Source: Prinia subflava | Taxonomy: Eukaryota > Chordata > Aves > Passeriformes > Cisticolidae | Length of the DNA stretch: 64,000 nt | Reading direction: 5' to 3' | Assembly (NCBI RefSeq): GCF_021018805.1 | Contig: NC_086247.1 | Location: 138,673,602-138,737,601, forward strand | Shown: positions 13,778 through 27,512 of the stretch, piece by piece | Layout: the number at the start of each line of letters is the position of its first letter | Position numbering within the stretch: the first letter of the stretch is position 1 | The notes under the pieces: generated by a model | The model's input: only the letters and a program-made list of their open reading frames with translations | Databases searched by the model: none | Told to the model about the DNA's origin: nothing | Made by a program: the position numbers and the translations under genes

Positions 13778-16179
13778 TATTGGGGGGATTTTACACATCT
13801 CACATTCTTGTGATGCACAAGCGAGAACACTGACAGCAGTGTATTACCTATCAGATGGTCATGAGCAAGGCTGATGGAAGTGCAGGCAATGACTGTCAGT
13901 GGGTGCTGGATTGCAACACCCCTATGTCAGCTACATTTTACTTTCTTGTTTCATCTGTCCCATATGCTACAAGCAGGTTATGAGCACGACCAGTCCTCAT
14001 ATCAGAAAGGTGATGGCTATGCATCAGCAAGGCACACAGGTGTGAAAATGGGCAAAACCTGACAAACTTCTTCACAGTGTTCCTTGTGATATTGATACCA
14101 GAATGGTATCAGGTGAGAGCTGAGTCATTTTATCAGCACTGCCATGGAAATTTCCTGGCCACAGACTGTCAGAGGTGTTATCTATAAGGAACTCTGCCTC
14201 TCATCTTACAGATATGCTCCTCCTGTTGCAGTGATTTATCAGCCCTCAGAGGTAATCTGGCAGGCATGATCACCTGCATAACATATGACAACAAATTGTC
14301 ATAACAATTTCTTCAGTGATATCATGCATATTACAAGAACCCTGTTTGCAAAACCCTTTGTGACAGGCCTTGGTGAGAAGCCATCACAGGGTCAACAACA
14401 AATAATACAAAAATATTTCTTTTCCTATTAAGACATGCTTACTAGGTTACCAAACTGATAAATTCTGGCATAACTGGATGAAAACCAGCTTTTTTCGAAC
14501 TGTCAACCAGAAAGAAGAATTTGGGGCTAACTTTTTTCATTTTTAATTATAGATTGGTTTCAAAACAAAAATATATTAGAATGCTTTCCAGACATTCCCA
14601 CCACATTTCATCAAAATAGCTTATCAAATTCTACCTAAATTGATTCAATTACTCTACAACTGCTGAATTTACATATTAACTAAAATTATTTTATGCTCAG
14701 CTCCATCCAAACACGTATAATACTTGTAAGAACTGGTGGGGGAAACTGTGACTTGGATACAGAAATATTTGAACATACAATGCAAATAAAGTGTAAATGT
14801 AATGGAATCACTATTACAGAAATATCTTGGCATGTTTCCACCTGGAGCCAGCAAGATGATTAACTGGCCACATGCACTGATTATTTGAGGTTGATGTTTG
14901 CATCAGTACTGTGTAAATTGGGTGCTGTTTTGCTCACAAAAAAACCACTGAACCAACCCACTCAGCTGAAGTCAGGAGACTGGATCTTCTGTGCCTGATG
15001 AAGCGTGAGATAGGTACAACAACAAGAGCCTCTGGGATTTCCAAGCACAGGTTTGGACAAGCCTAAAGTAGCCAACAGCTCAGTAAGGGAAAGCCCTTGC
15101 TGTGCTGGCTCCAACAACACCCAGACAGCTTCTCCAGAGCAGGACTCATCTGCACACAGACCTCCACCATTTCTGTTCCCCTGGAAATGCCTCTAACAAT
15201 CTTCTCACTAAATTTCAGAGCTTTCTCTGCTCTGAAACTGAGTGCTAATATATCTACTAAGAGAAATTAAGCTTCAAGGTCTCCAATACCTGGTCTTGTG
15301 ACATAACCTAACCTTTGGTTAGAGCCCTGTGCCATGAGGAGTGCTGCTACGCAAAGAAAGACACAGTTTTCTCCTTTCTATGTATATCTTCAGACAGAAT
15401 CTGATTTTAATCCCTCCCTCTGATGACAAAGACATGTTTGTTCTTTGTCCATATTTGGAGCAGTCTGAACAGGATCAGGGCTGAGTTTTGGTGAAAGGTG
15501 CTTGTTGGCCTGGTTCTTCTATATGTGCTGAGCAAAAATGATGTTAAAGCTTAGTTAGAAGTTCATTTGTCTTCAGCTCAAACTCTAAACCCCCTTCCAG
15601 ATACAGGAGCACTCAGAGGCTCTAGGTACTCTTGCTGCTCTGCATATTTTCATACATTCCTGTCAGCTGTGGCCGAGCCTTATCTGTTCTCTGTTTATAA
15701 TTTGTGTGTTTTAAAACAAAGGGGGAAACAACCACCAAGAAAATCTTGACACATTCTTGGAGTGTGACAGCCATGTTATAAACAATAGAAAATTAATGGG
15801 GGTTTTATTGTTTTAGTTTGGGTTTGGGGGTTTGGAGGATGGTGGGGAGGTTGGGGGGTGGTGTTTTTCATATTTATTTAGAGCTGGCTTTCCCATGTTT
15901 TTCAGGCAGCAAAATTAGATCAGTTCAGGAGCTTTGTCAAATATTTTTTTTCTTACGAAATATTCACTTTCTTCCAGAGTCTGTCAAGCTCCTATGAAAG
16001 GCTGAGACCTTCTGGTGGTCCTGCAAGGAGGTTCACGTATCAGTGCATCACTTTGCGAAACGATGCCTGTAAGGAATGAATGGAAAAAATCCCGCAGAGG
16101 TCAAACGCAGACTTCCATAGCTGTTTGCTTAAACCTGCAACGAGGTTTGGAAAGCTGAGCTGGCCTTGGGGCCTGGCTG

Positions 16180-16275
16180 CCCACGAGATGGTGCTAGAAA
16201 GCCGCGGATGTGACCGGAGCGCCCCTCTACGCTCTGCTGTGAGCGGGACCCGGGCGGGAAGGCACCCGGCAGGTT
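16180..16275. other. Small CpG cluster
   Basis: About 95 bases with many CpGs (GCCGCGGATGTGACCGGAGC, CGGGACCCGGGCGGGAAGG) in AT-rich surroundings. No exon recognised. Confidence 0.4.
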
Positions 16276-18604
16276 GAGGACATCAAGCACTGTAATCCTC
16301 TCTCTCATGTTTTAATAAAACCACTTCAGTTTCATTTTCACTTGAAATGTTCGATCTTTGTGAGGGCATGCACTTAATACAAAACAATTCTCACTTAAGT
16401 GGAGTTAAAATATAGGGCACTGCTTTGTCATGGGTACGAAAGGAGATATGACCTCCAATTTCTAAATATTACTTAATTCCAGCTTTCTTTTTTAAATTTT
16501 TTTTTTCCTTGCACTGTTTTGAATTGGTTGCAGAAATCAATCACTCTTGCTAGTGGACATAACAAGCTGGATTCAGATCTAGACTATAACCCAGAATTAC
16601 TTTTGCTAATGAAGGAGAGCTTCCCTGACACTACATGATTGACAGTGAGATCAAATTTTGTCCCTGTTTGATTGTTTCACAGTCACAGGAAAACGACAGA
16701 CAAGACAAGCTATAAGTGAGGAATCTAGCCCCTAAAACTGTAATCTTGAATAGCTTGGAAAAGCTTTCTGGATAGAAAGCAGGGCCACAGGTCAGACCAA
16801 TTTCTGTAGCTTCACACAAAGGCCAGCTGAGGTCAGGTCATCTGTAATAAGCAGATATTTCCATGCTGGAGCACTGGGTCCTGACACAGCTCTGTTCCAA
16901 ACACATGGCCAATATTTGCTATTACAGATCATTTATTAAAGCTTGGCCAATCATAATAGGAAATTTATGCATGTGAAGATTGCTATATTTTGCCAAAAGT
17001 AGTTCATGCACAAAAAATATTACATAAACTTTCTGAAAATATAACAAAATAAATATTACAAACGACAGGAAATATGCTAATATGACTCCCATTAAAGTTT
17101 CAGAATTTGCTTAGGATTACTCTGATGGTTATAAAAGTGTCTCCTCTCATATCCTTCAGCTGAAAGAACTTTGGTTATTTGCCTTGGTCATTTTCTCCCC
17201 TTAAAAGCATGCCAGATTATTTGTATGTCCAGCAGAACTCCTAAAGGCACAGCACAAAGTCTAGACACCTGCACATGTCCAGACCAAGTACACTGCTGAG
17301 CTGGATCCCCCCAGGTCAGAAAAACCTTCTGAGCCAAGTTTCCAGTGCTGATTGATGCTGCTCCCAATAACTATGCATAACTGAGCCTTCCAGCCACCAT
17401 CTGCAGAGGTCTTCATGTGTCTGCAAGTCATGCCAGCCCTTTAAGGGCAGGTGTCAACACTCTTCACTGAGCATGACAACAGCAGGGCTTGAACTTCCAC
17501 TGTATGTGGCAAAGAAGGATGAAGTCACATATTTACTTCACTTGATGTGTGTCAAGCTGCCCTTGGTGTGTTTCTGACTATACTCATTTCAGCACGATAG
17601 TGGCTGTGGTATCGTGACATGCTTACAGGGTTTATGGTCCTTTATTCTGCCTTTTGTGCTGTAGCATGGACATGGCAGGGTTTCATCTCACCAACTAAGA
17701 CACCTACATTCAGCTGTGAACTGAATTGCACCCACAGAACCTGACAGGATGTTCTTTCACTTCAAGGGATTTGGGATTTTGCCCCAAGCTGATGAAAATG
17801 TCGTGATATCCACAGACAGAAACATCATCTACTACAAATAGTCATGGTTCACTCAAAGCCAACAGGAAAGTGTTTGAAAGTGTGCTGAGTCTTAAGTCTA
17901 CCATGACAAGAAAATTTGCACAGCTCCATCAATCTTTTGCAAGAAGTGATATAGAGATAGTGAGAGCTGAAAGAGCAGAAATTAAAATGATGGCAGAGAT
18001 AAAATCAAAAGAGCAACAGGAAACACTGGAACTGGGTAACTCAGTGAAACAGAAAAGTTACCCATTTAAGAATTTTGTTAAAATGAGCAAAAGGGGTTTA
18101 TCTCAGGCATTTAATGCCTTATTATTGCACTGAAGCCTAGCATATATCCGGTTTCCAAGCAGGCTTAGATATGGATAAACAAGATCCATATGAAGAAGGC
18201 ACAGATCATTGGAATGAGGGTGTGAATGCCTTTTTTTTTTTTTCTTAACAAATTCTCATGTTATTCAAAGTACTCCATAACTGTGCGGTTTTGGACTTCC
18301 TGTACTTCCCATAAATAACTAATTATTTGGCATGGAAACACTTTTCTATTGCCCCCACAGCCATTTTCTTGAAGAGAAAGTGTGCAGAAGTAAGGAGTGA
18401 AGAAGCCTGCCTCCAAGTGATGCAGAACTGGTCAAGCTGACTTTTTGGGATCCATCCCAGTGAGATCCTATGGAAAATAGGTTTGAGGAATCCCAGCTCA
18501 ACACAGGCAAAAGTTCAGCTAGAACTGGATACTGCTGTGAAAGATAAGGGAGTGTTTTTATAAATACATTAACACCAAAAGGAGGGCCAAGGGAAATCTC
18601 CATC

Positions 18605-20335
18605 CTTTATTGGAGTGATGGGGAGCATTGTCACCAAGGCTGAGGAAAAGGCTGAGGTAATTAATGCTCCCTTTCCCTCAATCTTTAACAGAAAGACTTT
18701 GATTCTCAGGGCAACAAGCCCCCTGATCTGGTGGACAGAAAGAGGGAGCAGAATAGATCCCCTGCAATCCAGAAGGAAACACTTAATGACCTGCTGAGCT
18801 GCTTGGACCCTCACAAGTCTATGAGGCTTGATGGGATTCCCCTCAAGGTGCTGAAGGGGCTGGTTGAAGAGCAGAAGAACTTGCTAAGCTACTCTCCATC
18901 ATTTACCATCAGTCCTGGTTAACTGTGGAGGTTCCAAATAACTGGAGGTTAGCCAGCATGATGTTCACGTACCAAAAGGGTTGGAAGGAGGATCTGAGGA
19001 ACTACAGGCTGTCAGCCTGTGCCAGGGAAGACCTGTGCCAGGCCTGACCTCAGTGCCAGGGAAGGTTATGGAACAGGTTATCTTGAGTGCCATCACATGG
19101 CACATACAGGACAACCAGGGTTTAGCAGAGGCAGATCCTGGTCGACTGTCCTGATCTCCTTTTATGACCAGGTGACCTGGCCATAAAGGGGCTAGTGGAC
19201 AGAGGAAAGGCTGTGGATGCATCTACATGGACTTTAGTAAAGCTTTTGATACAGTCTCACAAAGCATTCTCCTAGAGAAGCTGGCAGCCTCTGGCTTGGA
19301 CAATGCAGTCTTTGCTGGGTTAAAACTGTCTGGGGGGCCAGGCCCAGGGAGTGTTGGTGAATAATGCCACATCCAGTTGGTAGCTGGTCACCGGTGGTGT
19401 TCCCCAGGGCTTGGTATTGGGGCCAATCTTGTTTAATCAATGATCTGGACAAGGAGAAGGAGGGCACCCTCAGTCAGTTTGTGAATGGTATTTAGTTGGG
19501 TGGGAGTGTTGATCTGCTGGGAAGTAAGAAGGCTTTGCAGAGGGGTGTGGGCAGGTTGGATCAATGGGGTGAGGCGAGTGGTACAAGGTTCAACAAGGCC
19601 AAGTGCCAGACCCTGCACTTGGGTCACATCAACCCCTGCAGTGCCACAGGTGGGGTGAAGAGTGGCTGAAAAGTGACCCAGTGGAAAAAGACCTGGGGAT
19701 GCTGTTTGCCAGATGGCTTAACTTGAGCTGCCAGTGTGTCCAGACAGCCAAATGGCATCCTGGCTTGTGTTAGAAATACAGCATGGCCAGCAGGACTAGG
19801 GAAGTGATTGTCTCTCTGTGCTTAGCTCTGGTGAGATGCCCACGTGCTGTGTCCAGTTTGGACCTCTCAGTTCAGGTAGGACACTGGAGTCCAGAGCAGG
19901 GCAATGAAGCTGATGAAAGGTCTAAAGAGTGACTCATATGAGGAATGGCTGAGGGAGCTGGGGGTGTCTGGCCTGGAGAAAAGGAGGCCCAGGGGTGATT
20001 TTTTCACTCTACTGCCTGCAAGGAAGTTGTAGCCAGGTGGGGGTTGGCCTCTTCTCCCAGGCAACCAGTGGCAGGATGAGAAGACATAACCTTAAGATGG
20101 GTCAAGGTAGGTTTAAACTGGGCATTAGGAGGATTTTTTTCACTCAAAGTGTTGTTAAGCATTGGAACAGGCTGCCCATAGAGGCAGTGCAGTCACCATC
20201 CCTGGAGGTGTTCAAAAAACAACTGGATGTGACACTCAGTGCCATGGTCTATTTGACAAGGTGGTGATCAGCCAAAGGTTGGACCCAAGGATACTGGGGG
20301 CCTTTTCCAGCATTAGTGATTCTATGATTTCATGA
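18605..20335 (+). mobile_element. CR1 LINE fossil with reverse-transcriptase remains
   Basis: About 1.7 kb of 5'-truncated CR1. Pieces of the reverse-transcriptase ORF are visible in shifting frames: FSKAFDTVSH near 19232-19262, VPQGLVLGP near 19400, a [13 protein letters not shown] piece near 19590, and RRIFFTQSVVKHWNRLPIEA near 20130-20190. The 3' end has the TTCCAGCATTAGTGATTCTATGATT-type terminus near 20305-20335. Several stops and frameshifts disrupt the frame, so it is long dead. Neighbouring minus-strand open frames in this stretch are its shadows. Confidence 0.9.
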
Positions 20336-20519
20336 TCCCATTGACTGCAGTCTTTTGTGGGTGGGAGGTTACCACAGGAAGTTCTAATGTGCACAAAGGA
20401 CCCAGCAGAGAAAGTTTAAATATCTCCTCCAAGGTCACACATATCAAATCAAGGAGAAACCCCTGGGCCCCAGGTGTGCGTTTTTCCAGTGCTGCCTGTT
20501 TCCTGACACAGAAACATAG

Positions 20520-20521
<2 letters not shown>

Positions 20522-20567
<46 letters not shown>
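20522..20567. repeat. Poly(A) run of 46
   Basis: Uninterrupted A tract between the CR1 fossil's right flank and a CpG-rich patch. No retrocopied gene is recognised upstream of it. Confidence 0.95.
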
Positions 20568-20569
<2 letters not shown>

Positions 20570-20935
20570 TGGTCTGCGTAGGACAGCACTTTCTGCCTGG
20601 TGTCTGCCCCACCACACGCCCCGGGCCGAGCCGGGAGCCAGCGGGGAAAGGCTCCTGCCCTCAAACCACCGCTGGGGACAGGCCGGGCAAAGGCGGGGGC
20701 AGTGCTCGGGCAGAACGGAGCCGTGCTCGGGAATCCCCGGGCAGAATGCGAGGGGGAGGATGATCCCCGATGGGTGTGGGGACAGCACGGTGACACGCAC
20801 AGAAAGCAGAGGAAGCGCAGAGCTGGGCATGGAGAGCCCGGCCCGGCCGGGGCTGAGGCGCCACCACAGCGGGAGCCGGGCCCGCCTCCCTCCAGCGCGG
20901 GCACTGCTCAGGAACAGCGAATTTCCTAATGCAGG
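20570..20935. other. Orphan CpG-rich patch
   Basis: GC-rich with frequent CpG (for example CCGGGCCGAGCCGGG near 20622 and GAGCCCGGCCCGGCCGGGGC near 20832), directly right of the 46-A run and the CR1 fossil. Open frames on both strands (up to 182 codons on the minus strand) include a phenylalanine run from the poly(A) and reflect the base composition. It may be a promoter of an unannotated transcript or simply an unmethylated patch. Confidence 0.5.
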
Positions 20936-23900
20936 CACCGGGTCATGGAGTGGTTTTCCAGCCTTGGACAGCTTAAGGCACACAAACTTCACAGCGGCGG
21001 TCTCATCTCACCGGACTAGTTTATTTTTAGTCCTCCAGACTAGTTTATTTTTAAGTAAAATCAAAACTTTTATAAATATTTGCTGACTCCAACAGGGACA
21101 GAGTGTAAAAACCCCAAGCTATTGCAGAATTTGGGGTAATTTGCAAGCTTTAATGTTGCAAGAACATAAATAGAGAAGTGCTGTTATTTAAAGAGGAAGG
21201 AAACTTGTATAAAGTGTTTTGGAGGATGGTTAAAATGTCTTTAAATAAAACAACTAATTTCCCTGTCTGAGGATTTTCACTTTAGAGTCACCAGACAGAA
21301 AGATTTTTGCAGGTATGTACTAGATTATCAGACACTGAGGTTTCTTTTAGCCCCCAAATACATTAAATCATGTTAGAGATTTGTAAGATTTCAAAGACTT
21401 TAATTTTTTAATGAAAGCATTGTCAGTGTTTAGTCATGTAAATGCTTGCATATAGAAGAGACACATAAGCATCTTTGCAAAACCAGTTCCCAAACCCAGA
21501 TTCCCTGGCTGGTGAGCTCACCTATGCAGAAAATGTCAATATGGTATTCCCATAGGATCCAGCATGAAAACACCTGAGTGTCTCAACCTCCCAATCTCAG
21601 CTCTTCCCCACTTCAATTCCAAACAAAACCCTCAATGGTAAATGTATTATTTTCATGTAGTCTTCAATAAAAATAACAATTTGTGCTCAAACGATGACAA
21701 AAACCTGACCACTTTCCCCCAGATTACAGGAAATGACAGTATAAAAGATTCATCAGTCAAAGTTTGTGAAAACCTACATGTATTTAAGACCTGCTTCTAA
21801 AATCAGCTGCTAATGATGGATTTAGTTAAACCAACTAGTTACAAAACCAACATAGTTACAAAAAATATTAATAGTGGAAAAAAAAAAAAGAGAAATCTGC
21901 AAGTGACTGAGGACTCTTTTCAGCGGAAACCACTGCAAGGTAAAGCTTTACTAAGGTGCCAGTGATAAGTGTTTTGTGTACATGTTTTATCAAGATACAT
22001 GTTCCAGGCTTGTAGAAGACAGGACCAATGGTTTGTACCTCAAGGAAATGATGTTGTAAACTCATGATTATTTTTATATGCCTTGTTGTTGCTATTGAAA
22101 CATGAAAGCACTTATCTTTATGTAGTTTCCTCTTATCTGTATCAACCAGTTGTAAACTCTGATTTTCCAGATCCTTTTACAGTCCAATATTCTTTAAAAA
22201 GAACTGTAGTGTATAGAGAGGAGAGCAGCCAAAGGGCAATTTTAATTTTGCAGGCTGAAGGAAACTATCATAGTCAAGCACAGAAGAACTTACTGGCCAG
22301 TTTTTTATAAACTAATAAAAATTTTGAGAGAAGGTGGCCGATCTTCTTCTTGCTGTATGATTTCTCTTTACCTGGAACAGGAATCTTTTGCCAACAACAA
22401 AGCAAAGCTGTTTGCAGAAAACAGCTCTGCTTGGCCTTCCTGCTCCTGTCTGCAGAGGAAGGAGGGAGACAGCAGGATATTTTGCACATGGGTTTAAGTC
22501 CTTGCATTGTTGTCAAGGAAGTGATATGAATTTCTGGGAAATCCACAGTTCCTCTTTATATGTCAATAGGTTAACACTGTTGTGCAGGCTGTATCTGGCT
22601 GTGCAAGCAAGGTGATATTTATATGGTTGGATAGTGATAACAATACCTGGATAAGTTCTGATTCCTTCTGGAAATATCTATCCATATGAGCGTAAGCACA
22701 GGTGTTGACTTAATTTATCCTTACTGGCATGCAAAAGAGATCAGAATAACTTCCTAAACCTTTTTTGTCCTTTCAGTCCTCTCCGAGGACTCTAAAAACC
22801 CGTTAAATCACAGCACAAGAAAGTACTGCCACCCTGTGAGAGGACAGAACAGCTCAGGCCTTCTGCAAGTAGAAGGAATAATTAGAGCCAGGCCCAGCCC
22901 AGTGGTCTTACTATCAAGAATTGGATACTCAAGAAGGACTTGAAAAATTATTTTTTCTGATCACAAAGTCTTCAGAAACAGCTGGAATTGGCAAGGGAAA
23001 GATATTTTCTCATATCTTAAGGTTATTTGCCAAATGTTGAAGGAGGAATCCTGTATAATATTTGATCTCTGTGCCTTTCAGAATGATCACACTACATCCA
23101 AGCTTTTGATATCTCTGGGCAAAACAGCAATAATCAACATTTGTGTTTTGAGAGATTTCAATGATAAATGGGTTGGGGTTTGGGAGTCAAAGCTACCTTT
23201 TTACATTTCTCCTGCCCTGCTGGCTTGGAATGCACTGCAAAATCTCTGCACCTATTGGGCATTTTTTTGGTCCTTATTTTCAAAGGCCACTTCCTTTAGT
23301 TTATTTATTTTTATGCCAGCTTTTGTGGCTTTGTCCCTTGCACTCCACCCAGAGTGATCTCACTAGAAATTCCAGGTATGTCTCAACATAAAGTTTGCGA
23401 ATTCTCCCAAGTCTCCAAGAAGCCTTCTCCCTGCACTACTTCCCCAATTACTTTCCATTTGGTTATAAAATGTGGTGCTGTCAGTGTTCTTTCCAAGGCT
23501 GACCCCAGCACCACTGTTGTGGCCAGTCTGATCTCAGCCTACAAAAGCAAATATCTGCTTCCTCCTGTGCTGTGCATAGAGAGAACCAACTGGGGCTGAG
23601 TCACACCTGGTGAAACTCTGAGTGGTGTTATTATAGGGGAAAAGTCATTTGGAGGACAGTGAGACAAAAAACTCAAGGGAGAAGTAGAAAATGCTGCATA
23701 TCAGCACAGCTGCAGAGAGTAGAAAGTGCTGGTTGGATTTGCACAGCAGCGTGGTGAATCAGTATCAGGGCTGTGCTTGGAAATCTCTCAGTGCCACCCA
23801 GCCACCAGCACCAGTGAGAGATCAGAGATGAGCTTGGGTATCCCATGGGGAAGTAGATGAAGGGACTGGAATGGAAGAAGAGAGGATTCAAAAGAAAATG

Positions 23901-24619
23901 GAATTGGGCTCTAAAATGGGATGGAAACAAGCCACAGTTTTCAGGGTGTCCATCCAGAGCAAACTGAGCCTGCAGGGCTGGGACTGGAGGCTCAGCAGCA
24001 GTGCAGCAGAAAGCTCTCCAGTTCCCTATCCTTGCCTGTTCACTCTCATATTCATTCAATTTGATCATGATGGCATTTTAAAATCAGGTCTAGTCCCAGG
24101 CAAGAGGGAGACACACTCTGCGTGTGTGCCAGGAGCAGGGCCAAGAGCTCCTTGTTCAAGCTTTGTAGCAGGGGTGTGCTCACATGATTCCACCTGCATG
24201 AACCACACCAGGTGAGGTAGCATGGAAGGACATAACAATGATGCTTTTATTGAAGTTTTTGTGCATTTATTTTTTTCATCTTGTGAAGCCAGATCGTCCT
24301 GCTCCTACTGCACAAATATCTTGGGTCATCTCTTGAGAGTTTTCTGTTTAATAAAGTTCAGTTATAGTGGACTAAATTTATATCACGGGTGAGTTGAGAA
24401 TTGTTTGCCATTTTCTAATTAACAGGTAAAAGAGTTTATTTTTGCATAGAGGATATTTACATGCTTTGAGGTTAACCTTTCCTCTTTGAGTCAAGTTAAA
24501 TCTTGCATCTGAAGTTTGTTCTATATTTGGTGTCAGTAATGCACATAAAATGCTTATAAGCACCAAATTGGCAGGATATTTATATTTCTACTTTAATCCA
24601 CGAAACACAAAGCAGACCA
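20936..24619. other. No gene recognised
   Basis: AT-rich. A small direct repeat of ACTAGTTTATTTTTA occurs at 21016 and 21040. Short open frames only. Confidence 0.6.
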
Positions 24620-25000
24620 TGCTGCGCTTGGGGTTTAAACCAAGCACTCGGTACCCCTCGGCAGGGGAGCTCTGGTTCGTGTCCCTCGGCTGCCACAGCC
24701 GCAGCTCAGCCGATGGCTGCCAGCAGAGCAGAGCGTGACAAAGCATCAGCTACAGCTCCCCACTGGCACCACGTAACCCCTGGGCCGTCCCTTTCACCTG
24801 TGCAGGCTCGGAAAGGGTTCGGAGCCACGGCATTCCCGGGGGAGCAGGGAGCGGCGCAGTGCCACGCCGCTGCCCCGCTCCAGCGGCGCTTTCCCTCACT
24901 CCACGGGAAATCCCGGGCTCCGGCCCCGGCCGTGCCGCTCCCGGGTGTGCAGGGACATCATCGCAGGGACATCGCTAGATGGCGATAGAAGTTTTAAAAC
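24620..25000. other. Orphan CpG-rich patch
   Basis: GC-rich stretch with clustered CpGs (CCTCGGCTGCCACAGCCGCA near 24684, CGGGCTCCGGCCCCGGCCGTG near 24914) inside AT-rich DNA. No coding exon is recognised on either strand. It may be a promoter or enhancer of unknown function. Confidence 0.45.
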
Positions 25001-27380
25001 CGATTCAGAGTCTCCTGAGGGTTTACCAAGGCTGCGGTTCAGGCTTCAGCCGAACCCTGAAGGGGCAGGACCTGCAGCCTGGGCTGCTGGGGGGTCTCTT
25101 TAGCTGTGGCCATCACCGCTTTCCTTCATCCGGAGCCAATACCCCACGTTATGGAACCTCTGTTCCAAAGCAAGAATCCAGCACGCTGGGCTGGAGATAC
25201 AGAGGTAACTTCAGGGCCTCTCGTGTGCCAGCAAGGCAATGCAAGGTAATCACGTCCCATTACAGCTGCTGCTGCTCCTGAACTTGGCTGAGTAACCTGA
25301 GCTTGGTCAAGGGACCAGAATAATAACAATAATGCTGAGATGCCCAGAGTGGCATTCGCCGCGTCATTCGGGGATATCAGTCCTTGGGCTCACTCCTAGG
25401 CTGCAGCACGCTGCCTTCTCACCAGTCAGCCACCCCTGCACCACTGGCCTGGGCCATCTCCATTCTGAGCTCAGGCTTAGGTTACTTTAATTCCATGCAA
25501 AAAGGGTGAGGAGGAGGAAAAAAGGAAAAAAAAATAGGTCAAGAGAGGAGAAATCAAGAAAAATTAAATTTAACTTTATATAAAATAAAAGCCATCTTTA
25601 TGGAAGTCTCTTGCCATTCTGGGTTAAACTACTCTCTGAGGAAGCTGTGGGAAGCATATCTCCTAATTATATGCTGTAAACATGATTAATTTGCTTTTCT
25701 GTATACATGAAGTCTGTGATTCATTGCTGTCATACAACCTGCAGAGAGTTTCAGTTCCAATTGAATTTTTAAAAAACTGGGTTGAGCAAATTGTTGGTAT
25801 TTTCTGGCCCTTGAGGCAAAACAGTAAAGTCACAAAAAGGTTAATTTTTGGAACAGGTTCGTAATATTACTGAAGTTGCTATATTACTGCTGCTTGCTGT
25901 GCTCTGCTGTGGGAGCAGAAGTGGCATCTGTAAGTGATGACAGGTCACCACCTCACACAGGGACAGCAGGACCTGTTGAGGCCCTAGAACTTGACCTCTG
26001 CTCCTCCAGTCTCCACAGCACTTAATTTTCAACATAATATCCATGGATTATCAGGAACATATTTTGACAGCCTTCATATGTTCCCTTGCTCCAGATTTCC
26101 CAGGAAATAACTGGCCCCCTTAAGAGCAGATTGTCTCTTCCGGGGAGTCAAGGTGGGATGTAGGGACAGGCAGAGTCTGGTGGCCTCTGCAGCCTGGAAA
26201 TGAGTCCTTTCAGTGCCAGGGTGAAACCAAGGACAAAAGCAATTTCCCAGAGCTTCATGTTCTTGTACCACCTTCTAAGTCCCCTGTCTGTTTGATGTAC
26301 CTGAATCCCCACATCACACAGGAGGGTCTGGATGAAATTGGACCCAGTGAGTTAGATAGAAAGAAGAGACCATGGTCTAGATTACAGTCTTTGGGTTTCT
26401 AAGTGACAAGACTTAGCCAGAGAGTGTGTCTGCATAGACTTCCAAGTTTTTATCTTCTCAATGGCTTTATGAGCAGGAAAGTGCAGATGAATACCAAGGT
26501 ATTGGGAGCAGAAGTGACCCACCAGTGTCCTGAGGACCTGCTACAGAGGAGGGAGTTGCAGCAGCTGCTGAACCACCCTTTCAGCCATGGCTGAGTCATT
26601 TCAGGAGAGTCTTTTGGTGGCCCTGTGAACAGAGAAGATAATTGCCCCTGCAAAAGTGGCTCAGTCTCTGCAAGGTCCAGTAGGCAAGGCAGTGCCCTGC
26701 AGGGCCCTGGGGAAATGCATCAGTGAGCATCTGCTGTGCTGGGGCACACAGCCTGGCATGTGGCCCTATTACCAGGCTGGGATCAGCATGGCTTTTTTTA
26801 TCAGGATGGTGCTCACAGGTGACAGCCCAAATAGCTGCTCTGTTTTTCCCCAGAAGTGGAAACCCAAACCACATACTCGCCCACCCTCAGTCACTGTTCA
26901 CAAGCCAGGTGGTTTTTTAGAAAACATGTTGTAGGACTGTTTGAGAGAATTTTATGGGGTTTTCTGGTACTGTTTCTCACGTCTTGTGGTAATCCAGACG
27001 TGTTAGTACCCACCAAGCATCTAACTGTGACAAGGTTAACTGTTGGAGATCCTGGAACATCACAGAAGCCATTAAAAACACATTTCTGTGTTTCTAAGGT
27101 GGTTTATGAAAGGAGAATGCAACCATGTTGTGTCCTTCCCAACATGCTCCTCAAAGTGGTAATGGAGCTGAAATCAGGAACAGCCTGAGAGGGGAACGAG
27201 AAGAGGCACAGCCCAGTGATGAGAGGGCTGGGTGCAGCACAAGAGCCCTTGGTGGGGAGCACTGAGGAGACAGAGGGCAAAACCCTGAGGGCACATCTGG
27301 TGTGGGTGCAAGGGCAGAACAAAAGGCAGGGGCTGGTGCACCAAAAACTCACCCACTGTCTGGGATGCGTTCTTGCCAGG
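25001..27380. other. No gene recognised
   Basis: Mixed composition. Open frames of up to 110 codons overlap on both strands, which argues for chance. No domain seen. Confidence 0.6.
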
Positions 27381-27512
27381 GCCAAGGCTGCTGCTAGGCA
27401 CTTCCCATGGTTCTAGAGGGTTGTCTGAGGGAAAGTTAGAATTGCAGCCAAGGCTGCTGCTGGGCACTTCCCATGGTTCTAGAGGGTTGTCTGAGGGAAA
27501 GTTAGAATTGCA
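27381..27512. repeat. 66-bp tandem duplication
   Basis: Two copies, 27381-27446 and 27447-27512, differ at one base (CTAGGCA against CTGGGCA). The unit starts GCCAAGGCTGCTGCT and ends GTTAGAATTGCA. Confidence 0.98.

Larger units (their letters stand above)
7663..18604. other. Gene desert
   Basis: About 11 kb of AT-rich DNA without recognised exons. Besides the 13.75 kb palindrome and the 16.2 kb CpG cluster there is a short direct repetition of TTGAAAATAAT-like and TTTTGCTATGAAA units at 9180-9265. An 87-codon frame at 17870-18133 has a charged, helix-like composition but no recognisable family. Confidence 0.6.

Noticed and set aside
17870..18133. 87-codon charged, possibly coiled-coil frame
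   Set aside because: No family recognised and no flanking splice signals examined that would support an exon.
20444..20992. 182-codon minus-strand frame
   Set aside because: It crosses the 46-A run, giving a phenylalanine string, and the rest reflects GC richness. No domain.
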